From Bugula neritina (Eukaryota > Bryozoa > Gymnolaemata > Cheilostomatida > Bugulidae), in contig OZ037767.1 of assembly GCA_964035545.1 (NCBI GenBank), forward strand, positions 20,996,628 to 21,060,627: a DNA stretch of 64,000 nucleotides, given 5' to 3'. Below, piece after piece: positions 22,501-33,900 of the stretch (its first letter is position 1; every line of letters begins with the position of its first letter). Under the pieces are notes generated by a model. That model was not told where the DNA came from. It saw only the letters and a program-made list of their open reading frames with translations, and did not search any database. The translations under genes and the position numbers were made by a program.

Positions 22501-23711
22501 AAGAAAATAAATTAGAGTTGAATAAAGGAATAAAGGATAAAACAAATTAAAAAGATTGATTTTCTTAAACAAAAAACAATATCTATATGGCTACAATTAT
22601 CACATTAGCAAGCTCTAGTGACTTTCGAGTTCTAAAGCTTAAAGTTGCTATTTTAATCAATATTTCACAGTTTAATTTACACTTCAAATATAACTTTATT
22701 TTATTACAGCTACTAAGTTTAACATTAGCACATTAAACAAACTTACTTTCTCACCATAACCATTTTAATCCTTGCGGGAACTGGACCACATTAAAAAAAC
22801 TACTGTAAATACATACCGTACTTATTTTCCTAAATGTTTTCTTTTTCACAAACTTTTGACGTGCAAAATCTGTAGTCAGATCTTTAAAGGTGGTATGAAG
22901 TAATTTAATTTTAATATTAAGACAATGCACTTCTCTGTCTATTGTACAATTGCAGTATAAATATTTATAAACTGTTTCTGGAAATACTCATGTTCTTTGT
23001 AGGAGACTATAAAATAAAAAAGCAGGGGTTAGAGCTTTTGCCCAGTAAGCACGAAGTCATGGGTTTGGGCCCCAACAAAGGCCATTGGTGATGTTAGGAA
23101 GAGATCCAGTCATAATTGCTCCTGTGCCTCATTTGAATAAGTCCTTAGCGCGCTTTAACAAAAACCCTTTCCATCAGGAGTTTTCTCACAAGGATAGTGA
23201 CTACAAACTTGTGTGAGTTATTTTTGTAGCAGGCTCTAATAGTCTAGGTTTACAATAAACAAGGTTCATATAAATCAACTTGACTAGCTAGGTTATAATT
23301 AGCAAAGCTTAGGTTTTATTTTTGCTAGTGACAGCTTGCTAACCAGCATAATGACATCATTACAAAATAAACACAAAACAATGCTCCACGTACTCAGTAG
23401 GAAAACTGCTCCATAGCTAAACTGCTAAGCAGGTAGATTTAGAGTTGTGATCTCTTTGCAGAACTTATTCCTTGCCTGTATAGCTTGAAGCTAAAGAATA
23501 TTTTGGAGTGAAAAGCTGCAGTAATAAATTGCTGCTTACTTGATACAGAGTAAACTTGTGCTTCTATAACTTCTTCGAACTCAGGTTTCACTCGAAAATT
23601 CCTAAATACTTGTCCTAAATCCATTCCAACCAAATTATCACTTACTGTAGGCGTGCATAGCCACAGTTGTAAAAGAGCATTAAAGAGTTGAATTTTGTGG
23701 TTGTGTTTCAT
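19582..23711 (-). CDS. Secreted PAN/apple plus fibrinogen C-terminal domain protein (FReD lectin-like)
   Basis: Exons in transcription order: 23711-23540 (start ATG, hydrophobic signal-like segment FNALLQLWLCTPTVS), 22433-22237, 21568-21392, 20933-20712, 20274-20119, 19988-19887 and 19754-19582 (TGA). The first two encode a PAN/apple-like module with MATCYMECVSD and an LLYD..SKTCKL core. The third is a helical linker. The last four, all in phase 1, form the fibrinogen domain: DCQEAFENG, GWTVVQRRLDGSVSF, EYWLG, LTALQGSP, GAWWIRSC, and a terminal IYWSTYSN. Such proteins bind acetylated sugars or microbes in invertebrate immunity or body fluid. Exon 2 ends in phase 0 but exon 3 needs phase 1, so at least one linker exon is missing from this model or a junction is wrong. 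The loop holding the calcium site in tachylectin-type domains is not conserved as D.D.D. Confidence 0.8.
22990..23170 (+). mobile_element. Possible tRNA-derived SINE fragment
   Basis: GGTTAGAGCTTTTGCCCAGT resembles a Pol III A box and GGGTTTGGGCCCC about 35 bp later resembles a degraded B box. A similar B-box-like segment occurs near 21612. No tail or target duplication was resolved. Confidence 0.35.
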
Positions 23712-24042
23712 TTTAGCTTATAGTGTGTTGTTCATGACCTTCTGCAGCCTCATCTTGGGTGAAACCTAATATAAAGTTAAAGCAAATCGATTTTGGCTGA
23801 AAGTAACTCAATCAAGATGTTAGCCAAATGAATTATTAATGTTTGACAAATATACTTGCTTTAAAAATTTGACATTCTTGCCAATACATGAAATGGTAAT
23901 CTAGTGAAAGCAAACATGTTATTTAATGAGTTATAAATATCATCCTTTGTTATTTTTGCCGCAAAGACTAATTCTTTCCTCAACACCTGAACATTCAACA
24001 CTAGTAGTTTATAAATAATAATAATACAGTTGCATGCCTAAG

Positions 24043-24043
<1 letters not shown>
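23712..24043. other. Upstream flank of the FReD gene
   Basis: About 330 bp of AT-rich sequence before the start codon; presumably contains the promoter and 5' UTR. No clear core promoter motif was recognised. Confidence 0.4.

Positions 24044-24125
<82 letters not shown>
24044..24125. repeat. (TA)n microsatellite, left target of LTR element 1
   Basis: About 41 TA units directly abutting the left LTR. The same repeat resumes at 28844 on the other side, so the element integrated into a TA tract. Confidence 0.95.
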
Positions 24126-24129
<4 letters not shown>

Positions 24130-24319
24130 TATGCTATGTTTGCTTTATAGATTCAGAGACCGGTCAAAGAGTTTAAGATAGTTTATTGTTCAAGATATTA
24201 AAGGTCCACTCTGGATAGATCTAAAAGCACAAACTGACTATTATTAATAACACGATAACATAGTATAAAGTATAAACCTTTACAAACAAAGACAAAGCTT
24301 ATTCAGCATATCATCAACA
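24126..24319 (-). repeat. 3' LTR of element 1
   Basis: 194 bp. On the minus strand it starts TGTTGATGATATG and ends CATAAACA, the TG...CA pattern. It matches 28649-28843 except for one T/C change and one missing A. Confidence 0.95.
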
Positions 24320-24329
24320 TCCCCTTTAC
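24320..24329 (-). other. Polypurine tract of element 1
   Basis: Minus strand GTAAAGGGGA directly before the 3' LTR, the expected plus-strand priming site. Confidence 0.7.
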
Positions 24330-24591
24330 AAATCTTTGACAATGTTGAACAAACAAACGAAAAAAAAACTAAACAAAAAATTAAGAATTGATACATGAAC
24401 AAGTAATACGATTTTGTTATTAATAGTCTATAGCAGATTAGCATATTATTACAAGATTGTCTCCCCTGTTAATTTGAAGTACATTATATTATTTTCTGGG
24501 TTACGGCTATTTAAATCTGTTTTTCTTTTTTTTTTTCTTTTTTTTAAGAGTTTATTGTCCGATTGCCTTCGGTCAGATTAGGTATAATTAT

Positions 24592-25548
24592 CTAGTATAG
24601 TTCGTATTGTTCATATTTAGCTGGGGTTTTTGTTTGTCTTGACCGTTGCCATCTAACTGGGGCTGGATCAGGGTTTGTATTCACTTCTGTAGGAATTGCT
24701 TTTGCGGCTGATTGAATCTGTGCGTCTGGAACAGAATGACTGGATACTGGGTCATTGGCGTCTGTTGGTATTTCAACTGTAGTCAATGGCTGACCAGCTT
24801 CTACATCACTCAGAGGGCGCAAATCGGCCCTGTTTCGCCTCACAGCCATGTCTGTGTCTTTGTTTGAGACAAGGTATGATCGGTCCGACAGCTGTTCAAC
24901 CACTCTGCCCTGCTGCCATCTAGTCTTTTGTGACACAAAGTCTCTCAGCAGCACTGGCGAGCCAATAGCCAACTTTGTCAAATCTTTAGCTGATTTATTG
25001 TAGCTGCTCTGTACCACTTTTCTCTTGTTAGCTTTTTGCTGTAAGACATTGTTCTTTGGCATGTCACCTGTAGGAAGAATAGACCTCGTGGAATGCCCAA
25101 ACATTCTCTGAGCTGGTGATGAGGTCATCCCTGCAGTCGGGGTATTTCGATACTCTAGCAGAGCCAAATATGGGTCTTCTGTTCTCTTCATCAGCCTTTT
25201 GATTATTTTAACTGCTGCTTCTGCCTTCCCATTCGACTGCTGATGTCCCGGAGATGAGGTTGTATGGCTGAAACCCCATTCAGTGCTAAATCGAGCAAAA
25301 TCGGCCGAGGTGAATTGTGGTCCATTGTCTGATTGAAGCTGGTGAGGGATTCCATACCTTGCGAAAGTTTTCTTGCAAGCCTTGATTACTGCTCTAGATT
25401 GTGTATCAGATAAAGGTTCACATTCAAAGAAGTCAGAGTAATAATCTACCAGCATCAAATAATCCTTATGCTTATAGGTAAGTATGTCCATGCCTACTTT
25501 ACTCCAAGGTAAGTCTGGTATGTCATGGTTTTGCAGAGACTCATGCTG
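24592..25548 (-). pseudogene. Element 1 integrase segment, downstream of the nonsense codon
   Basis: Integrase core with the DDE triad: D in the MDILTYKHKDYLMLVDYYSDF region, D in SDNGPQFTSADFARF, E in QQSNGKAEAAVK, then a C-terminal domain with LAIGSPVLLRDF. It is in the same frame as the RT open frame and separated from it only by the TAA at 25549-25551. Integrase inserts the cDNA into the genome. Confidence 0.9.
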
Positions 25549-27191
25549 TTATAAAGGTGCATCTATTGCACATGTGACACACTTGTCAGTTTTCATTCTA
25601 ATGTCCTCAGCCATTTGAGGCCAGAATACCGCATTGCGAGCTCTTCTGATAGTGGCAGCTGTTTCTTGATGGCTAGTGTGAAGCTTGTTGAGTATCTCAC
25701 CTCTGGCAGCTATGGGCACAACCAGTCTAGATCCTTTATAAATAATCCCATCTAGTACTGCAAGTTCATCTTTGTATGAATAGTATGGCTTCACCTCTTC
25801 TGGAAGTTGAAATAATTTGTTAGGCCATCCTGAGGTTATCAGAGATTGCAGCTGCACCATTACTGGATCATTACCCGTATGCTGTTGGATCAGTTTATAG
25901 GTCGCTTCTGACACTGGTAGGTCTTGCTTCAGACCCGTTTCGCTTAGGTCAGACATAAATGACTTTAATTGATTAACTGTGAAAATCTGTTCTTCCGATG
26001 TATTGTTCTGGGGTTCACCAACAGGAGCGCGAGACAGCATGTCTGCTGTAACTTGTTCAGAACCAGGTTTGTAGTGCACTTTAATTTGGTATCTTTGCAG
26101 AGCCAATAGCATTGATTGCAGGCGTTTAGGCGCTTTGTTCAGAGGCTTCTTAAATATTGTTTCTAAAGGGTGGTGATCCGTGTGTACAGTTACATCTGGG
26201 TTTCCAAAAACGTACTGATCGTATTTCTGCATCCCATAGACGATGGCCAGAAGCTCTAGTTTAATAGGGGCATAGTTTTTCTCACTATCTGTCAAACCTC
26301 TAGAGCCATAGCTTACTGGTTGCCCCTCTTGTAAAAGTACAGCTCCGAGCCCTTCTAGACTTGCATCAGTCTGTACAACTACTGGCTGGTTCATGTTGAA
26401 GTATTTGAGTGAAGAAGTTTTCGTGATGAGTTTTTTAATCTCCTCAAACGCTCTCTTTTGATCTTGGCCCCAGACAAACTCTTCCTTGCTTACACCAATC
26501 AGCCGTCTTAGTGGTTCACATTCAGCAGAGCAGTGAGGTATGAACTTTGATAGGTAGTTCACATGACCAAGAAACCTCTGTATTTCTTCACTGTTGACAG
26601 GGGGCTTCATGTCTGTTATGGCTCGGATTTTATTAGGATCGGGCTTCACTCCATCTTTTGTAATCAAATGACCAATATAAGGTAGCTCTTCTAGAAGAAA
26701 CTTACATTTTTCTTTGTTTAGCTTGAGATTAACCCTACGTGCTCTGGCTAAAAGTTTTTCGAGCTTTTGGTTATGGTTTTGCACTGCTTCCGCTTGAGTA
26801 GCTCCTTTCCCATGAATTAGGATGTCGTCTGCTACTACAGTTACTCCGTCGAGACCGCTAAGTGCATCTGAGAGTCTCCTCTGGAACTCTTCAGGACTTG
26901 AGGACAACCCAAAAGGCATCCTCAGCCATTTGTATTTGCCGAATGGCATCCAGAATGTAGTTAAATCACTGGACTTTTTGCTGAGCTTTATCTGCAAAAA
27001 GCCGTCCTTGGCATCACACAATGAGAATACTCGAGCACCATCCAGCTCGCTAAGCACATCGTCCAGCGTCGGCATTGGAAAATGATTTCTTTGAATCACT
27101 TGGTTTAGGTTGCTTGGGTCTAAACATACTCTCAGTGTGCCATTGGGTTTTCTCACAGCCACATGATTGTTTATCCAAGCTGTTGGATAGT
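25549..27191 (-). pseudogene. Element 1 reverse transcriptase, RNase H and start of integrase
   Basis: RT motifs in order: DYPTAWIN, VRKPNGTLRVCLDPSNLN, FSLCDAKDGFLQI, MPFGLSSSPEEFQ, and the catalytic box as VADDILIHG (alanine where tyrosine is usual). RNase H follows with VQTDASLEGLGAVL, Y.PIKLELLAIV and VHTDHHPLET, then the integrase zinc-binding HHCC start (H..H...C..C). The frame opens inside the element and has no own initiator, so it depends on the gag frame, from which it is now displaced. Confidence 0.9.
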
Positions 27192-28604
27192 CAACTTTTG
27201 TTTGAGATCAGCTACCATCGAGAGAGGCGTCTTTCTGTTGTGACTTTGTCTTGGGATAGCCTTATCATCTATTTCAATATGGTATTCCCCAGGCAAACAT
27301 CCAATACCTTCAAAAACCTCCGGGTAGCTTCCGAGAATGTCATCTAGGCTGGCATTGCTTATTAGGTTAACCCACTCCTCTTTAATGGTTATCAAACCGA
27401 GCTGAAGAGCGGCCTCACCAGATAGAAGGCTGTGATTTTGTGTCTTGTGCACCAGAAAATACAGCTTCTCTCCAGCTACTTCCAGTTCGCATCCTCCTAA
27501 TGCTCGAGTGATAGAACCATCAAACTGCTTTAGTCTTGTCTGGTTGTTGTCAAGCTTTGGCTTACCGAGATCAACAAAATCTTTGTGATTGAGAATGTTA
27601 CAGGATGCTCCTGTGTCAATCTGAAACTGTGTCGGTTTGTGATTATCATTCACACTGGCTCTTATAGTTGTCATCAACTTTTTGTTCTTTCTGACTACCT
27701 GTATGCTCAACAACGATTCACTTGAGCCATCACTGTCTTCTTCTACCATGTTTACTTGCTTCTTTGAGCGACATTGAGATCTCCAATGGTTATACTTTTT
27801 GCAGTTATGACACTGGTGACCGTATGCAGGACACTTTCTGGGAGGGTGAGACTGCCCACAGTTGCCACAACCTCCTTTTGAGAAGTTTCCTGTTCGAGTG
27901 GACCTTACTACATTATCATCATCATCTTTGCTTGGCTTATTAGGCTTCTTTCTGGAACCGATGAACTGCACTGATTCTTCAGACTGGATTGCAGCCATGT
28001 CATTCCTTGAATTCTCAGCAATACGACATTTCTTTATAGCTTCTTCCAGTCCTAAGCCAGTATCCCCGCTGGCATCATCAAATAGCTTCCTTCTTAGTTG
28101 GGCATCGTTGATGCCCAGGAGTAAAGCTTGAAGCATGAAATCGTCATACATTGTGTCCAGTTGACACTCTCGAGCGATTTTGTGAAGCGAGGTGACATAT
28201 TCATCAATGTTCATGGTATTCTGCTTGGTTGATAACAGTTGATGTCTTTTGACTACTTTATTAGTGCCTCGTTGACAAAAAGCATCAAACTTCTCCACAA
28301 CATCAGCATAGACTTCTTTTGATTTACCATCTGAGAAAGTGAATGTTTTAAATATGTCGTTGCCTCTTGGGCCTATGCATCTTAACATAATGGCTACTTT
28401 GACTTTATCATCAGAATTTGCTTTCTCAGCTGCTGTAAGGAATAGCTCAAATTCTTCTTTAAATCTCGTCCACTGGTTGGACAAGTCAGAGCCATCTTGA
28501 ATAGGCTTGGGGGCTAAAAAGTCAACACTGATACTCATCTTGATATTGCGATTTTTTGTTGATTTTGATTTAGTTGTATTGTTTGTTGTCTCTCTTTCCA
28601 GCAA
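27171..28604 (-). pseudogene. Element 1 gag and protease
   Basis: A 477-residue frame starting ATG shortly after the primer-binding site. It contains a retrotransposon gag domain, tandem CCHC knuckles (CGNCGQSHPPRKC and CHNCKKYNHWRSQC) and an aspartic protease active site QIDTGASCNIL. The frame itself is open, but its fusion to RT is lost because of the deletion and frameshift near 27190. Confidence 0.9.
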
Positions 28605-28629
28605 ACACTTTTACTTTTAGTTTCTTTAA

Positions 28630-28648
28630 GTCCTCACTCGAGGCACCA
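28630..28648 (-). other. Primer-binding site of element 1
   Basis: Minus strand TGGTGCCTCGAGTGAGGAC directly after the 5' LTR, beginning with the TGG that pairs with a tRNA CCA end. The complementary tRNA is not certain; the T-arm part resembles elongator tRNA-Met. Confidence 0.7.
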
Positions 28649-28955
<307 letters not shown>

Positions 28956-28959
28956 CGAG

Positions 28960-29699
<740 letters not shown>

Positions 29700-29700
29700 A

Positions 29701-29747
29701 TCTGTGTACAACAGCTGTTTTGGGATTTATCCCCTCATCAGCACAGA
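29701..29747 (-). ncRNA. Type I hammerhead ribozyme motif with G12 to A change
   Basis: On the minus strand: stem I TCTGTG paired with CACAGA (6 bp), core CTGATGA, stem II GGGG/(T)CCC, core AAAA instead of GAAA, stem III ACA/TGT with a GCTGT loop, and cleavage triplet GTA directly before stem I. All hammerhead strands are present in order. G12, the general base, is replaced by A, so this copy is probably not catalytic. It is likely part of a Penelope-like or related retroelement terminal repeat. Confidence 0.65.
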
Positions 29748-29774
29748 ACAGAGTACCTCTTATGCAGTGTAGCT

Positions 29775-29865
29775 ACTTCCCAATCGCCTCGGCTCATGGT
29801 GTAATATGATTAGAACACTGGCTTGCAAGTTGAAGGGCTGTGGTTTGATTTATGATAGGAGCAGA
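29775..29865 (+). mobile_element. tRNA-like SINE fragment
   Basis: GGCTCATGGTGTAATATGAT with TAGAACACTGG (A-box-like) and GGTTTGATTT (B-box-like) about 35 bp apart, beside the hammerhead motif. It is a degraded tRNA-related head without a clear tail. Confidence 0.4.
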
Positions 29866-30902
29866 AATATTAAACCATTATGGTAAAAATTGGAAAATTT
29901 AATAATGATATATTTTTTAAAACTGACAGTTTTTCACAATAAATAGAAACCACTAAGTTTAGTGCACATGCACATGTTGTAGTCTCCAGATCTGGCAATA
30001 AATATATATATGCGTTGAGTATAGAATAAATGCAAGCATAAATTATCATATGTCAGTGGGGCCCACTGCTTAGCAAATCAGCTTTATACACACTGTCTGG
30101 TTGCAGTGTCTATCAATGAAAAGTAGTTGCAGTGGTGGAGAAATTGAGAAAAGTCTGTGCTCTAAATTAGAAATGTAGCAGAAAAAATATGTTCTCATGA
30201 GAATTTTAACTGACGCCACCAACCCAACAAAAATATTAAAAATATGAGCTATTAAATTTTTTACTACTGCACCTAAAAAGTCAATTTGAGCAAATCTGAG
30301 AAATTGCTTCTTAGAGTAGGGATTATTGGAGTTGCTCACCAACACAGGGTTGCCATAGTTACAACCCAGTTTACACAGTAGTACAATAAAATGGTCAGGG
30401 CCAGTTCTTATTCCACTACTGGTGAACACTTAAAACCATATTGTTATCTGTGGCGTGGTTACCATTTTCATCTGGGAGGTTTGGCAGGTAAGTGTGCTTT
30501 TGGCGTGCAACCTAAGATTTCATAAGTATATCAGACAATAACATGCAAGACGTAGGCGTAAAGGAGGTCATAACTCAGGCAACAAAAACTAAAAGTAAAA
30601 TATCTAATTTGTTCAAAACTCTATTGTATTGTATTTGGAAAAGTTGGTTTTTACTAGGTATCTTCTTTTTGCATATCTGCCCCCCCCCCCCAGTATTTCA
30701 TCATGTCTATCACATATAATGCAGCTGCAAATATTGTGTCATGTCTCTTAGATATCATACACTTATCTATATAATGGACGGCTTGATAACAGCTACTGGA
30801 GAGTTATTTACACAGTCAAGCGTACAAAGTATAATATTACTACCTGCAGCCTACAGTATGCTCACTCAGCTGTGACTGGATATTATTTGCAGCGATTTCA
30901 AG
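29866..30902. other. Upstream flank of the P450 gene
   Basis: About 1 kb AT-rich, with a C homopolymer at 30680-30692. It is expected to contain the P450 promoter and 5' UTR. No other gene or repeat was recognised. Confidence 0.5.
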
Positions 30903-33900
30903 ATGGCCTTCTTGGGACTAGAATTGTACTCCTGGATTTTACTTTTCGTGCTGCTAGCCCTTCTCTATTGGTAAGTCAGCTTCATGTGTTTACTCTCAAA
31001 GCAGATGGCTCTCAACTTAACATTAAATATGCCGTAATAATCTTATGTTCAGCAAATTATATCAATCACTTTAACAGCAACAGCTTGTATTATGTATAAT
31101 CCCGAACTAATGAGAATTGAATCGTTCTGCTTTCAAGTGTAGTGAATTTTTCAATTCACTATATTATGTGGGTCGACTTATACAAAGCTACTGCACCAGG
31201 TTAATCACGTTATAACAAGTTTATTATTTACAAAGATACAAGAATTGAATTACTACTAAATGAATTATACGATTACATAATACTGAGCACTTTGTACACA
31301 ACTACTCTAAGCCAAGTCCCAAGCTGCTCTGCCCGGCTAGCTGCTTAGCGTGCTTCCACTACGCGTAGCTAGCTCCACCTGATATCAATTAACAGTCCTT
31401 CCTGATTGGCTAGTATTAGTGGTGCCACTGTCGACCATAAGACGCACGGTCGGCTGGGAGTCGATGTAGTCGACCTCCACAATAAGATAACGTAGAGTCG
31501 ACCCTTTCGATATATAAACTAAATTACTAATTGCACTACTAAAATCCATTACACTCGCCACACCTATCGAAAGGTACACTCTATGATTAATTTGGGCATA
31601 GAAGAATAAAAAAACCAGAAAGATTGAAAAAGTAAACAAGAATAAAAGAACACAAAATAACACCAGAATAACATAATCAAAGTGATTCACATAAACATTA
31701 ACAAGACGAGCGATTAATGGCTCGCCGACAGAGTTGACGTGTCTCACCAGATCACGTAAGGGAGCACGAGTATAGGAAGGGAAGGGGGGATAGGGACACG
31801 CTCACCTAGTCCGAGCCAAGCAGTTGGTGATGTCGAGAAACCACCAAAAGAATCTAGCGTGGCAAAAGAACTTCCCCAAAGGGGGGGGAGGGGGGTCGAC
31901 TTGTCTCCTTCTTATAAGATAGTGTCGAGCACCAACAGTCCACACTGATAACCGGTCGAACTCCCGAAGGGGGAATATAAAATTCCCTCAACTACACTTC
32001 TGTCTTTTACTTATTATTTTTCATGCAGGATTACTTCTTTTCTTTAATATTACCTTCATTACTTTATTTTACGATTTGCTCCCTTCTTTCAGCATCATTA
32101 TGTTGTCGCTACGGCGAAAAGAGAGAAGAACTCCTCTGTCTGATTGCATCCACTGTACCACACGGGTTGTAGGGCACCATCCGCCACGACAGTCACCAGA
32201 TCTGCTGCTATGGTGCTGCAAGAGTCCAGTTAAGCAGTCATAATCGAAGTCAGCAAACGTGCAATAAGAATGATGGGTGACTGCGTGACGGTGGTGCCGG
32301 GAGAAAGAATATGCTCCGCCATTAAAGTCTCACCTGCAACAGAATGCCAGAAACTGTTGAAGGGGTTTTCCTCTGGTCAGTACGACACCTCGACTGAGTC
32401 TCGCAACCTATTAACCACTGATTCTTATTAAATCACGCGGCCGACTGCCTCACTCAAAGTCGTCAGTGAAATCACTTGACTTAGAAAACTAGCCTTATCG
32501 TTATGATAAAGTGAGACTGATTTAAAGCTACCAGCTTGAATTCCATTTAACTAATAGAATTATACTAGTAGACTTACCATAAGACAGCCACGGCGTTAGT
32601 CTGCTGCCCACTTAGGCCTCGTAGTACGCCAGCTTGCCGGGTACGTGCGCGCACGTTGGCAGTTGAAATAGAAAAGAACGCTCTTCGCAGTGAAAGTGAT
32701 TACATCATACCCCTTTCACTAGCGAGCTGGCTTCGCTCTTTTCTATACCCCGGTGGTGTTATTATGATATATATTTACACCACTGGGTAGGCAACTCAAA
32801 GTTGTGTCTCCTTGTATTTAGGAAACGCAACTCTCAAATGCTCATCTCCCCAGATTTCTTTTATGATAGCTGATGGATGTTTTTCCACTGCATCACACAA
32901 GAAATCTTTTAAATAAGATGGAGGCGCCCTAGTGCGTTGCCTACGCTCCAACTGCACTGGGGAATTTGCTACTACTGGTGACTCTTCCACCACGGGTGGT
33001 GTCGCCAGTACGGGGGGGGGGTCCACCAGTACGGGTGGTCCCCTCCCAGCTGCCTCTTCCTCATGAATTTGAGGAAATGCCATCTCATTTGGGGCGATAG
33101 GCCTGTCGGCCGGCTCCACTGGTGGTGGGGCCGGCTCCGACTGGTCTTCCGGTGTGTCGGCCTCCTCCTCCTGGGGTGGAGGTGGCCGGAGCGAGTTAGG
33201 CGGCGCGCCGGTCGCCCCTTCCTGATCTTGCAGTATCTCCTCTATCTCCCTATACGCCATGCCTCGCCCCCTCATAGGAGGGCGTCTAGCGGGCTCTAAA
33301 AGAGGAGGTGCTTGACCTGCTGCACCAAGACTCGCCCAGTAAGATTTCAGCCGTGCTTCGTTCTGGACCGACACTTGTCCAGACCGTTCCACTTTATAGG
33401 TGTGATTAGGCATCACCTCAATCACGCAATAGGGACCCACGAACTTCGGCTGCAACTTAGCCGCCTGTCCGCGCCGCCGGCGATGACTGGTCATCCAGAC
33501 CCAGTCTCCCACCTTATACAAGGGGGGGGGGGAGGTCATCAGAGTCACCACTCCTGACCTGCCATTGCTGCTCACGTAGCACTTCGTAAGCCGTCCCCAT
33601 GCGTTTTACGAGCTCATCCACGTAGTCGTGGACGTTGCTCTCAGGAGCCGGAACATGATAAGTTACGTGCTCAGGAACCCTGGTTTCTCTCTCCAGCATG
33701 AGAAAATTAGGGGTCTCCAGTGTACTGGAGTGAGGGGTACTACGATAAGCTCGCATGATTTGCGGCAGCACCAAGTCCCACTCTTCCTGGCTCCTACCGA
33801 TAAGCAGGCTTCTCAGTGAGTCCCCTAGCATTCGGTTGTTCCGCTCCACAACCCCGTTCCCTTGCGGGTGATACGGGGTCGTCCGACTCTGGTTTACCCT

